NCBI GenBank assembly: GCA_963783445.1
Contig: CAWANP010000004.1
Location: 682,001-746,000, forward strand
Origin: CAWANP01 sp963783445
GTDB lineage: Bacteria; Chloroflexota; Anaerolineae; JAAYZQ01
Length of the DNA stretch: 64,000 nucleotides
Direction: 5' to 3'
Shown: piece by piece, positions 56,025 through 64,000 of the stretch
How positions within the stretch are numbered: the first letter of the stretch is position 1
Layout: each line of letters opens with the position of its first letter
Notes under the pieces: generated by a model
The model's input: the letters and a program-made list of their open reading frames with translations, nothing else
Databases searched by the model: none
What the model was told of the DNA's origin: nothing
Translations under genes and position numbers: made by a program

Positions 56025-57565
56025 CTAGCTGTAAGCCGCCGCTTCGATAAAGGCTGCTGATCCACCTTCAAATACCCGCCCGATGGTGCGGCTTGCCTCA
56101 TAGGCCCGCACCCGATTGCCCGGTTCGAGAAACCGATCCATTTCCTGTGCCTGCAACCAGCACTCAAAGGCATCCCGGCTGCCCGACGAACGCACTACCT
56201 GGTCAGCCAGCCACCAGACGAATACTTCGGCGCGCACCCGCCAGCCACCGGGGATCGAGTCGTCCTGAACCACATATCCGTGTTTGTGCAGCAAGTGCAA
56301 CTCGGGTCCGAAATCGATCTGGCCCACCAGACTCAAGGATGCTAGTCGGGACCTGTAGCGCTCATACTGCCTGGGATTAATCTCCCGGATGTCCGACAGT
56401 AGTTCTGGAAACAGCAGATAGGTCTGGAGATGCTCTATCATGGCGTCGACCATGTCCCCCAGACCCCAGTTCTGGCCAATACTGTGGAGCAGCGCAGCAA
56501 AAGGCGGGCGGTCCTGGCAAAAACGTCGCAACTCGCTGGGGGTGAAAGCACTCATGAGGAGTCCACGCACGGCCGGGATGTGGTACTGGTCTGGGTCCGC
56601 CAGTCCTCTCTGACCGGCCATATCATTGATGTGCGCCCAGCCCACGGAGGCAAAGGCGACGCGGCTCTCCGGCAGCCAGGAACGCCATATTCTCTCGCTC
56701 AGCATCTGGTTGACCTTGTCGTAAAAGTCCAGCCCTGCCTGCTGTCGCCTTTGCCGCGAATCCTTGTCTTGGTCTTCGTATGACTCCCATAAAGCGGAAG
56801 CCGCCACCTGGAGAAAATAGGGATGCCCGTCGGCCACCTTCCTGATGAAACTCCGATCGCCCGGCGTGAACGTCCGCCTGCCCGGCGCAACAACTCCTCA
56901 ACGGCAACATCTGGCCAGCGACCCAGGGTCATCTCGTCGAGAAAGTTGAAAAAGGGAGATCCGGTGCGACTCAGCCCCTGGGTTTCTCTGTTCAATGTGC
57001 CCAGGGACTGCGTGCTGGCGATAATCAGGGCCAGCGCCCCCCGGCTGCGTGAGGCCAGCGAGCGAAGACTACCAAAGAACTCGGCGGAGTTGAGGATGGG
57101 GTGGTGCAACAGAACGTCAAACTCATCCAGCATCAGAACAAGACGCCAACCCACTTGCGCAATTTGGGCCAGAAGGCATTCCAAGACAAACGTGCCAAAA
57201 TCGTTCTCTCGACAGACCGCGTAGGCCTGCGCCAGCGGATCGTCTGGATCGAGGTCGATGATCCGATCGCGAAGCGGCTGCAGGGCAAACTCCCAAAACT
57301 GTGCCTGGGTAAACTGTCCTCCCAGTGTCTGTGCATCCAGAAAGGAAAAGAGAAGCTTTTCTCCCTCCTGTCCATAGAGCTGCATCCGCGTGTCCTGCGC
57401 TGCCAGGTATTCCAGCAGAGAGGTCTTGCCGGTCCGCGGCTCGCCTACCACCGCGGATGACTGTCCACGGTTGACGATGCGGTTCACAAGGCGGCGCAGC
57501 TCGCCCCGCCGGTCCAGAAACTGGTCAGGCGCTACTGGGTTGCCGTGATAGAAAGGATTAGGCAC
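56025..57565 (-). CDS. AAA ATPase with internal effector-associated-like domain, one frameshift
   Basis: About 512 residues if repaired. GTG 57565 (PNPFYHGNPVAPDQFLDRRG next) follows GGAGGTT and overlaps the stop of the WD40 fragment by one base. Walker A is GEPRTGKTSLLEYL, Walker B plus Glu is LVLMLDEFDVLL, and a sensor-like IIASTQSLG follows, an ORC/STAND-type AAA fold. One indel near 56850 separates it from GHPYFLQVAASALWESYEDQ and the remaining C-terminal part. About 85 residues (IPAVRGLLMSAFTPSELRRF, then CQDRPPF, GLGDMVDAMIEHLQTYLLFP and NPRQYERYRSRL) match the C-terminal domain of the HNH protein. The last 110 residues form a winged-helix-like region. Probably the sensor or activator for the HNH effector next to it. 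Confidence 0.75.
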
Positions 57566-57921
57566 TACAGAACCTCCACAAAGGCCCATCGGTCCTGCTG
57601 CGGAAATCCCGGAGGGCCTTGCTGACCATAAGCTGCCAGGGGGACTGGGGCCCAGCGCCTTAGTTCCTGGGGTCGCTCGCATACGCCCACATCCCATAGA
57701 ATTGCCTTGCCGTCATGACCTGCTGCAGCCAGGGTTATGTCATTCGGGCTGAAAGCCACGCCCGCCATGTAGTCGTCGTGCCCCTCCAAGGAGTGCATTG
57801 GCCTGCCTGTGTCCGCGCGGCTCAGACTCATTGTGTGTTCCCACGACCCCGGGGCCAGTGTCGTCCTATCCGGGCTGAAAGCCACGCTCTGCGCCCTCGA
57901 GGAAAGCTGATACGAGATCAT
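57565..57921 (-). CDS. WD40 repeat fragment (about two blades)
   Basis: A 118-residue open frame starting at ATG 57921, which overlaps the stop of the upstream TPR gene as ATGA, and ending in TAG that shares a base with the GTG of the AAA gene. Two WD40-type repeats are visible: AQSVAFSPDRTTLAPGSW and GHDDYMAGVAFSPNDITLAA followed by GHDGKAILWDV. A complete propeller needs seven or so, so this is a remnant or a small accessory piece of a STAND-type ATPase whose remaining blades are lost. The tight overlaps on both sides mean it is translated with its neighbours. The last 40 residues are proline-rich and not WD40-like. Confidence 0.55.
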   Translation of the reverse strand: MISYQLSSRAQSVAFSPDRTTLAPGSWEHTMSLSRADTGRPMHSLEGHDDYMAGVAFSPNDITLAAAGHDGKAILWDVGVCERPQELRRWAPVPLAAYGQQGPPGFPQQDRWAFVEVL

Positions 57922-60330
57922 TGTGGATTCAGCATGACCCATAGAAGCAATACAATTATCAATACACCAATGAAGACCAAGACCCAAACGACAACCAGGG
58001 TCCGACATCCGTGCCGGGAGACAGGCTCGTCCAGCGGTGTGAGTTTTTTCCTGGCCCTGGATTGTACCTTCTTGCGATCGGGATAGTGAGGATCGAGGAC
58101 TTGTACCTGGCCCCACTTTTCCAGAGCTTCCTGGTACTGGCCTTCTTTGTAGTACCGCACCGCTTCGGTATAGAGAGCTGCCAGCTCTTGCTGACGCCGA
58201 GTCTCTTCCTCTCTGGTCACCTCTGCCTCTACCCTGGCAAGGATCTCTGCATCCAACCGAGGTTGTGCACCATCGGGATCGGTACCGGTCACGGCCAGGT
58301 GTAGATAGCGGGTTGTATCCCGGTATCCTGGGTCGAGGGCCACTACCTGGACCAATAGGGTTCGGGCTGTCTGCCGGTCACCGCTCTGTAGCGCTCCCAA
58401 CGCGCGGTGGTACAGGTCCTGCAAGTGAGCTTCGCTCTCCAGTCGTTCCAGGTAGGGCGTCCAGTCTTTCAGATGGCCCGTTCATTTGCCAACTGCTGAG
58501 CCAGGTCCCGCGCCTCCCGGTACTGTTCCTGCTCCTCCAACGTCCTCAACTGCTCGAGCCAGTTGGCCAATTCGTGACGACGACGCTCATTCCCAATCCG
58601 CTCGAGTTCGGACTGCCAAGCCCACATCTCCGGGTATTCGGCAGCCAGTTCTCGGGCAAAGTCGTACGCTTCCTGGTATCGAAGTTCCCGCTCAAGCTCT
58701 TCTAACTTTTGGAGCCGAACGGTCAATTCGCGACCGCGCATCTCCTGTTCAACTTTCGCGGCATGCGCGTCAAGCCCCCCCCATTGGTAGTTCTCCAATG
58801 CCGCCTGGAGATTGCCGGCTGCGAGGGCGGCATCTCCACGTGCTCTCCAGATATTACGTTGGCCTGCAAGGGCCTCTGGTTGTTTGGGATCCAGTTCCAA
58901 CACCTGCTCATAGAGGCCCAATCGATCGTCTTCGCTCCTCAAGGCGGTAACTCCGGCCAGCAGTACCTGAACCAGGCGCGGGCGTGCGGCAGCGGGCTGA
59001 TACTCGTAAAGAAGCTCCAGACGCTGCCGTGCCTCATCCAATTGTCCTTGACTTAACAGAATGTCGGAACAACTGATTGGCCCTCAGGTGGTTGGGATTT
59101 ATGGCGATCGCCTGCCGGAGCGATGGCACGGCCTGCTTCAGTCGCCCAACTCGGTACAGCCCCAGGGCAGCCTGGTACAGGTTCTCCGCAACCGGTTCAA
59201 CATAGTCCATCTCCTCTTGAACACGGTGCAGGGGCTTGTTTTCGGCGATCCACCGACGCAGCAACTCCACACGAAAGCGATATCCGTTGTCAGTGGGCTC
59301 GATCAGGTCCCAATCCTGCAGGAGTCGAGGGGCGGTCTGCAACTCGCGGATAACGACGCGCACGCCGCTTTCGTGCAGCAAGCGTTCCAAGCCCTCGGGC
59401 GTAATGGCTGTGGGGCCAGCCTCGGCCAGAGCCGAGGCCACCACCCGCTCTGCAGGCGGTAGACCATCCCATAGCCATTCCATGGTGTTGCGACTGGCGT
59501 CCAATGCTTGGGAAACGGCAGCCTCGACCGCAGCTGGGGTCACAGTGGGCGCCTCGTCCGCTTCCTCATCGTAGGCCTGCTCCCAGACATGGGAGCAGAG
59601 TTGCTGCGTCAGGAATGGGTGGCCGTGTGTCCATTGCCAGACCTGTTCCACTGCGTCTTCGGGCCAATACAAGGTGCCGTTGGCTTCTGACAGCCGCACC
59701 AGGTGGGTGATATCTTCGCGACTTAGTAGCGAAATGCGTTGCGCTGGCGTGCCCTTGAACACTGAGAGGGCGATGTGGTCCAAGTCGCCTATGTTGCGAC
59801 CTATCACAAACTCGAACTGCAGACGGCCAGGGTCTTTGGTCAGCAGCTCCCTCAAGTAGGGGAAGAAGGCCGATGCCGCCTGTTCTGCTTCGGGGTCGGC
59901 TAGCACGTCAAACTCATCCAGGAGCAGCACGATGGCGTGGTTTTCCGGTAGGCTGTTCAGCACAGCAGGCAGCCACACATCGTGGAATCCAGATTCGGGC
60001 TCGGGACCCAGATCGGGCTCGGGCTGCTCCAGCGCGTGGGCAATGGTGCAGGCCAACTCTCGCAGCACTGTACTGAGGGGCAAGGAAGCCTTGTCCTGCA
60101 GGTCAAAATAGACGGGGAGAGTATGGCCCTTCCTCGGGAAGCCGGGCCATAAGTTGTTGAAGGATGGAGGTCTTGCCGATGCGCCGCTGGCCATAGAGGA
60201 CGATGGCATTCTGCCGGTCATGGCGCAGGACTCGCAGCACCTGTCGCAGAACATCGTCCCGTCCGACAAAGGCAGCGCTATCGCCAACAGGGTTGCCAGC
60301 GATGTAGGGATTGCGGGCCAGGGTCATCAT
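57918..60330 (-). pseudogene. AAA ATPase-TPR-transmembrane protein, three frameshifts
   Basis: One gene of about 800 codons spread over three frames. ATG 60330 (AAGGAGG upstream) starts MMTLARNPYIAGNPVGDSAA and Walker A VLYGQRRIGKTSILQ. After an indel near 60110-60140 come HTLPVYFDLQDKASLPLSTV, Walker B IVLLLDEFDVLAD, GHPFLTQQL and a winged helix (YRFRVELLRRWIAENKPL). The second break near 59055 joins NQLFRH to LDEARQRLELLYEYQ. TPR-like helices follow, and a third break near 58470 joins LANERA to HLKDWTPYLERLESEA. The C-terminus has a TPR (YYKEGQYQEALEKWGQVQVL) and one membrane helix (LVVVWVLVFIGVLIIVLLLW). So it is a membrane-tethered ORC/STAND-like ATPase, probably a sensor, if the indels are read errors. 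A TGGACA-17-TATAAT promoter precedes it. Confidence 0.7.
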
Positions 60331-60529
60331 GGGGCTCCTCCTTGCTGACTTCTCCGGAGTCCACGCTTGGGGTTGAACTCAGATTAAAGGCACACCTCGA
60401 ACATGAGAATAAGCAAGAACCACTACAGAAGGATGCGTGACCGAGCTGCCAATCACGGACCGGCTCAGCAAGAATGAATCTGAAGTGAAGAAGACCCTGA
60501 CAGCGGCCGGGCTGATGCCGGTCTGACTC

Positions 60530-60558
60530 ATTATACTTTATGTCCCATCTTTTGTCCA
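60530..60558 (-). promoter_or_regulatory. Promoter of the AAA-TPR / WD40 / AAA-EAD genes
   Basis: Minus strand TGGACA (60558-60553), 17 bases, TATAAT (60535-60530), 200 bases before ATG 60330. It would drive the gene chain 60330 to 56025, which has overlapping start and stop codons. Confidence 0.6.
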
Positions 60559-60736
60559 GCGTGTGCCGATATGGAATCATATGGTCTTTGCCCCATCTCT
60601 ATCTGCGCGGCAGGCACTGAGTTGCTATGCAAGTACCAGCTGTGCGATCAGAGCAAACCAATCTTCTGAATTGTGACCAGGTGCATGAGTGGACCTGGTC
60701 ACAATACAAACTCACTTGGTTCAAGGGTCAGGGACT

Positions 60737-60756
60737 TGACAGGGCGTGGTATAATA
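60737..60756 (+). promoter_or_regulatory. Extended -10 promoter box upstream of the SRPBCC gene
   Basis: CGTGGTATAAT with TATAAT at 60751-60756, and TTGACA only eight bases before it (60737-60742). It lies 260 bases before the SRPBCC start, with no gene in between, so the leader is long or a second promoter exists. Confidence 0.4.
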
Positions 60757-61015
60757 ATAGGGAATCGCCACATAGCACAATTATACCATTGTAGCGGCGG
60801 ACTCAACAGAACTCTCAACGTAGCTGCCGAAGGCAACCTGGCATGGGCCAGGGCTCTGCTTTCGGTTTTTTTCGTTTTCTTCTTGAAGGGAAACGGGAGG
60901 GCCGCACTGCTTGCCGCAAGGAGGTGATGCCTATCGAATCATGACGGTCGTTCAGTGAGAATCGAGGGGAGTGATCGGCACTCTCCAGAGTATTCCAGCA
61001 GATAGGAGGGAATCG

Positions 61016-61462
61016 ATGGCAACCATAAAGAAAAGCATCCTGGTCGAAATGCCGCTGGAGGAGGTGTGGGGCGTGGGAACCGACGCAACCCACTGGTCCA
61101 CCTGGTATGCTGGCCTCAGCGACATCGTGCAGATGAGCGGGGATGGCGGCGTGGGTACAGTGGTGGAGCACAAATACCTGATGGCAGGGAGAGAGTTCCC
61201 GGTGACCACCGAGGTGCTGGAAGCTGACCTGGGACCCAAAAGGGCGCGGTGGAAAGGCACGATCGGCGGCCCCCTGCAAGGCGAGCAGGTCTGGAGCTAT
61301 GCTGTTGAAGGCACGGGTACCCGGGTGGCAGTGGACATCGAATATACGGTGCCGGGATCAGTTTTGGGCAAGTTCGCCGACCGCCTCATCTTTGAGCGCA
61401 TGCAAGCGAATAGCCTGGAGCAAACACTGGAGAACCTGAAGGCGTTGTGTGAAGGCGGGTAA
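61016..61462 (+). CDS. SRPBCC (START-like) family protein
   Basis: A 148-residue protein starting at ATG 61016 with TAGGAGGG upstream. The SRPBCC fold begins with the strand IKKSILVEMPLEEVWGVGTD, followed by WSTWYAGLSDIVQMSG, TEVLEADLGPKRARWKGTIG and RVAVDIEYTVPGSVLGKFAD, and ends with the long helix ERMQANSLEQTLENLKALC. This is the polyketide-cyclase/dehydrase-like or AHSA1-like subgroup that binds small hydrophobic ligands in a central cavity. No partner enzyme is fused. It is followed 23 bases later by the YdhR-like gene on the same strand, so they are probably co-transcribed. The ligand is unknown. Confidence 0.75.
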   Translation: MATIKKSILVEMPLEEVWGVGTDATHWSTWYAGLSDIVQMSGDGGVGTVVEHKYLMAGREFPVTTEVLEADLGPKRARWKGTIGGPLQGEQVWSYAVEGTGTRVAVDIEYTVPGSVLGKFADRLIFERMQANSLEQTLENLKALCEGG

Positions 61463-61485
61463 ACAGCCTATTAGGAGGTACAACC

Positions 61486-61794
61486 ATGTCCGGCAGGCTT
61501 TTACAGCTCAATTTCCGGTTCGGCGTTTCTGCGGCCGACTACGAGGGGGCTGTAGCGCCCCTTGCTGAGCAATACGCCGCCGTCCCCGGTCTTCGCTGGA
61601 AGATCTGGATCATCAACGAAGCGGAGGGTGAAGCAGGAGGGATCTACTTGTTCGACGATGAGGAATCCCTGAATGCGCTGCTCGACTCACCGCTCACAGC
61701 CCAGGTTGCCGGTCATCCGGCCCTCAGTGAGTTCAGTGTGAAGCAGTTCGATGTCATGGAGGGAGTGACGGCAACCACACGGGGGCCGGTGTAG
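61486..61794 (+). CDS. YdhR-like small monooxygenase
   Basis: A 102-residue dimeric alpha-beta-barrel (ferredoxin-like) protein starting at ATG 61486 with AGGAGG upstream. Family features are LLQLNFRFGVSAADYEGAVA at the start, PGLRWKIWIINEAEGEAGGI and YLFDDEESLNALLDSPLTAQ in the middle, and FSVKQFDVMEGV at the end. YdhR-type proteins are thought to be cofactor-free monooxygenases or to act on aromatic compounds, from family similarity to ActVA-Orf6. It follows the SRPBCC gene closely, consistent with a small secondary-metabolism or detoxification pair. No regulatory gene is adjacent. Confidence 0.8.
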   Translation: MSGRLLQLNFRFGVSAADYEGAVAPLAEQYAAVPGLRWKIWIINEAEGEAGGIYLFDDEESLNALLDSPLTAQVAGHPALSEFSVKQFDVMEGVTATTRGPV

Positions 61795-61892
61795 GAGAAA
61801 CAGGCGACCTCAATTCTCCGGTTGGCAGGCCAGCGTCCAGCCAGTCCTCCATGTTGGGCACCCAGAGGTCGGAGCGGTCGCGTTTGCAGATC

Positions 61893-61990
61893 AGAAACCG
61901 GGTTTTTGCGCCACGAGTGCGAGCCTGGGCCAGCAACGTATTATGTCTTCGCGAGTTCTATGTTCTCCCAGCGCAAAAAACCCGGTTTCT
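61893..61990. repeat. Inverted repeat with AGAAACCGGGTTTTTGCGC arms
   Basis: Arm 1 (61893-61911) and arm 2 (61971-61990, one extra A) are otherwise perfectly complementary over 19 bases, separated by 59 bases. The gap has no gene. It looks like a small palindromic element between the YdhR-like gene and the decayed kinase. Confidence 0.75.
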
Positions 61991-62070
61991 TTGTCGCGAA
62001 CGGCATGTTCTGATCTGTGACCAGGTACATGGCCGTTTTCGGCTACTTGGCCCCCCCTGGCGACCTGTGG

Positions 62071-62085
62071 TATAATGGCGGCATG
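62071..62085 (+). promoter_or_regulatory. Extended -10 promoter with leaderless-type start
   Basis: TGTGGTATAAT with TATAAT at 62071-62076. The ATG of the kinase gene is at 62083, seven bases after the -10 box, which is where transcription would begin. The mRNA would thus start at or near the start codon. No ribosome site fits in between. Confidence 0.6.
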
Positions 62086-63460
62086 AGCCAGCACGAGCTG
62101 GAACCTGGGTTCCTGCAAGTATACCGTCTGTTTGTGGTCACCTGCATCGTCTTCTAGGTAATAATCAGCCCCATCCTCGTCATCCTCAGCTCGCCCGGAG
62201 CGCCGGGAAGGCGCTGAACCGCTGGGGAACAGACCCGGCCTGGTGGAGAGGCTAGGCCCTTGCCCAGCATCACACAAGTCTCCTCGCCCTGAGAGCTGCT
62301 GCTGCACTTACTCTTTCTTGTCCGTGCACGAACTGCGCCGCCGCATGGGCAAGTGGTGCGTGCCGCTGGCGCTGCTGCTGGGCCTGGTCCCCTCTCATCT
62401 CGGCTCCGGTGGTGGACCTCGGAGAACGCGCTGCAGACACCTTTGTCGTTTCTTTGGGCGGGATCCTCCTGCTGCATACGCCTGGCGGTCTCCCTTTGCC
62501 TCGGCGATCGCCTGCGTGGTAGCGCTGACAGCGCCTTTCCGGCTGTCGTCTCCCACGCCGGCGAGGACCGTGCCTGGACCGTCGATGCCGGCTGGCTGAT
62601 CCTGCAAGGGAGGCGGTGGATGCTGCTGGTCGGCTGTGTGTGGTAGTGGCCCTGGTATCGGTCCAGCGCCGAACAGCGCGAGGCCCTGGCCCTGGCCTAC
62701 GAACAGCGAGACGGCGGCCAACGTCCAACTGCGAGGGTGTCCCGACACCGTGGAAGAGCTGACCATGAGCCGCGAGCGCGACCGCATGGCCCCAGGGGAG
62801 CTCCGCGATTTCCACTGGCCCATTCGCTCAGCGCTGTGACGAGTCAGGAGCTGGAGAAGGGTACGATGCCGCACACCTTGTGGGCGGTGGACCCCGAGGC
62901 GGCACGGAACATGCTGGACAGCGCCGACGAGGCGGCCCGGCTGGGCCTGAAGGAGAACCACCACGCCCTGCAGGACCTTCGCGCACGTCGCCGGCCTGCG
63001 AGGGCACCGAGGCTGCCGCTGGCCTTGCCGGAACTGACCCAGGACCGCGGCAGAGCGCTCGCGGGCACTGCTGACGCTGGATCTGCCCCGGCAGTTCGAT
63101 GGCGGCCTGTTGTGCACAGCAGTAGAACAACGCGTGTACCCGCGTGCCCAGGAGGCGCTGGAGAATGTCGTCGAGGGCGGGTGCCAGCGCCATCACGGTT
63201 TGCGTCGCAGCACAAAAAGAGGGCGATGTTGGGCTGGCGATCCTGGACGATGGGACTTCAGCTGGAGGGGACGATGGGCCTGGACCAGGAACTGGAGTGC
63301 GCGCGGCGCGCATGGGCATCCGCCGGGCGTGCAGGAGAGGCGAACCTGATAGGGGAGGCTGGAAATCGGGAACACATACCGGCAGGGGACGCTGGTTGCG
63401 TTCGTGTGGTCTCCTGTGGCAGAGCGCGGAGCCGCCAAGCGGGTCCCACCGGAAGTAAGG
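62083..63460 (+). pseudogene. NarL/DesK-type sensor histidine kinase, heavily decayed
   Basis: Remains of a membrane sensor kinase. The N-terminus reads MSQHELEPGFLQVYRLFVVT then a premature TAG. Membrane-like segments follow in different frames (WCVPLALLLGLV; ADTFVVSLGGILLL). The HisKA_3 region is recognisable as VEELTMSRERDRMA then GELRDF in one frame and LAHSLSAVT in another, so the phospho-accepting His of the usual ELHD motif reads Arg. The helix DPEAARNMLDSADEAARLGL follows, and the ATPase part reads AQEALENVVEG, ASAITVCVAAQKEGDVGLAI then LDDG, then a degraded GPGTGV box. At least six frameshifts and the lost His make it non-functional. Alternatively, the ends of this sequence are poorly read. 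Confidence 0.65.
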
Positions 63461-63745
63461 GCAAAGCGTTACGGGTCAACTGAAACCTGCGAGGGTGCGA
63501 CCCATCAGTCTGGTTCCTCGGTTTTCGACGAAGCGCCGAGCTCGCTACCCCCGAGGTCTGGAAGCGGAAATACGCCGGGGATGACGTCCGGGGTTCTGAC
63601 GGCGAAGAATGGGAACCTCGGAGGTTAGGGAAAAAAATCCTCAAGGGTCGATATTCCCCTGATCCGACCTTAAGGGATTTCGACAAAGCGCCGGCTCCGC
63701 TGTTCCTCAGAGGTCTCGGGAGGCTGGCAAGGGACGAGGTTGAAG
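63461..63745. other. Spacer between decayed kinase and regulator, repeat-like, no gene
   Basis: About 285 bases. Two related segments (CGAAGCGCCGAGCTCGCTAC then GAGGTCTGG near 63525 and CAAAGCGCCGGCTCCGCTGT then AGAGGTCTCGG near 63685) suggest a diverged palindromic repeat. No reading frame has recognisable content. Confidence 0.4.
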
Positions 63746-64000
63746 ATGATCGGCGTCTTGATCTGTGAGGACCAAGAGGGTTGTGCATGGAAAAGAGCTG
63801 GCTGCGATCCTCGGCGCCCCGACCCGGAGATCGAGGTCGCCGGCCTGGCCGGGCGTGGACCGGAGGATGCTGGGCCTGATGTCGAGCCCCAGCCGAACAT
63901 TGCTCTGATGGAATCTGCAAATGCCCGGTCATCAACAGCATCCAGAGCCCACGCGGCGGCTGCGGGACCAGCTTCCCGGGTATACGTCCTGATCCTGACC
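63746..64000 (+). pseudogene. NarL/LuxR-type response regulator receiver domain, decayed, cut by window end
   Basis: From ATG 63746 the sequence MIGVLICEDQE matches the start of a NarL-type receiver domain (acidic pocket E-D). It is followed in other frames by EIEVAGLAGRGPE and by IALMDLQ-like and PVIN-like residues with several indels near 63770, 63840, 63910 and 63930. The expected phospho-accepting Asp lies in the damaged LMDLQMP-like region (63915-63935) and cannot be confirmed. The gene runs off the right edge, so the DNA-binding domain is not visible. It follows the decayed sensor kinase, as the cognate regulator normally does, so both genes have decayed together. Confidence 0.55.

Noticed and set aside
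63461..63745. Degraded rRNA segment
   Set aside because: Short motifs such as GATATTCCCCTG resemble nothing consistent over more than a dozen bases; a repeat-like spacer is the simpler reading.

Overview
This 64 kb window is GC-rich DNA, roughly 60-65% G+C by eye. It most likely comes from an environmental member of the Chloroflexota (Anaerolineae-like). This rests on the mix of CHAT/clostripain/AAA/WD40/TPR conflict proteins, P/T-rich lipoproteins, REP-type repeats with their own transposases, and promoters with an extended TGTGGTATAAT -10 box. No rRNA or tRNA gene, CRISPR array or replication origin was seen.

Layout. (1) 1-2.3 kb: the end of a CehA/McbA-type metallohydrolase, frameshifted, then a thermonuclease/membrane-protein remnant. 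(2) 2.5-12.1 kb: a type I restriction-modification locus (hsdR, hsdM, hsdS). It is split by a REP/RAYT element, hsdS carries a 1,379 bp ISAzo13-family insertion, and a BsuBI/PstI-type endonuclease with a deleted core follows. (3) 12.1-14.1 kb: a compact three-gene operon (TIGR04255 family, DUF5678-like, retropepsin-like protease) behind a promoter with a palindromic operator-like site. (4) 14-32.5 kb: mostly ordinary accessory and housekeeping genes (double flavodoxin-fold protein, lipoprotein, QueC-like ATPase, DUF4258/YgiT toxin-antitoxin pair, HAD phosphatase, membrane MutS-like ATPase, MoaD-like, NlpC/P60, D-aminoacylase, LamG, AlkD, DsrE, PlsY). A RAYT transposase sits here beside a 1.4 kb tandem REP array. 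(5) 32.7-34.8 kb: a large secreted protein. (6) 35.8-44 kb: five co-directional genes (membrane protein, nuclease-like protein, HExxH zinc peptidase, ComEC-like metallo-beta-lactamase (MBL) protein, RecB/RNase H nuclease). I regard this as a candidate undescribed conflict system. (7) 44.2-48.3 kb: a MacB/FtsX-type ABC exporter. (8) 48.5-60.3 kb, minus strand: CHAT-TPR protease, clostripain, ComEC-like MBL, an unknown protein, HNH nuclease with an effector-associated-like domain (EAD), AAA ATPase with the same domain, WD40 fragment, AAA-TPR-membrane protein. (9) 60.9-64 kb: SRPBCC and YdhR-like proteins, then a badly decayed sensor kinase/response regulator pair running off the end.

Functional reading: three clusters (2.5-14, 35.8-44 and 48.5-60.3 kb) look like defence or biological-conflict loci. 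Two of them independently pair a peptidase with a ComEC-like MBL protein. In the last, a shared adaptor-like domain links an HNH nuclease to a neighbouring ATPase.

Caveat: single-base frameshifts are concentrated at 0-9 kb, 51-60 kb and 62-64 kb, while 12-26 kb and 30-50 kb read cleanly. Many 'broken' genes may therefore reflect assembly or read errors rather than biology.
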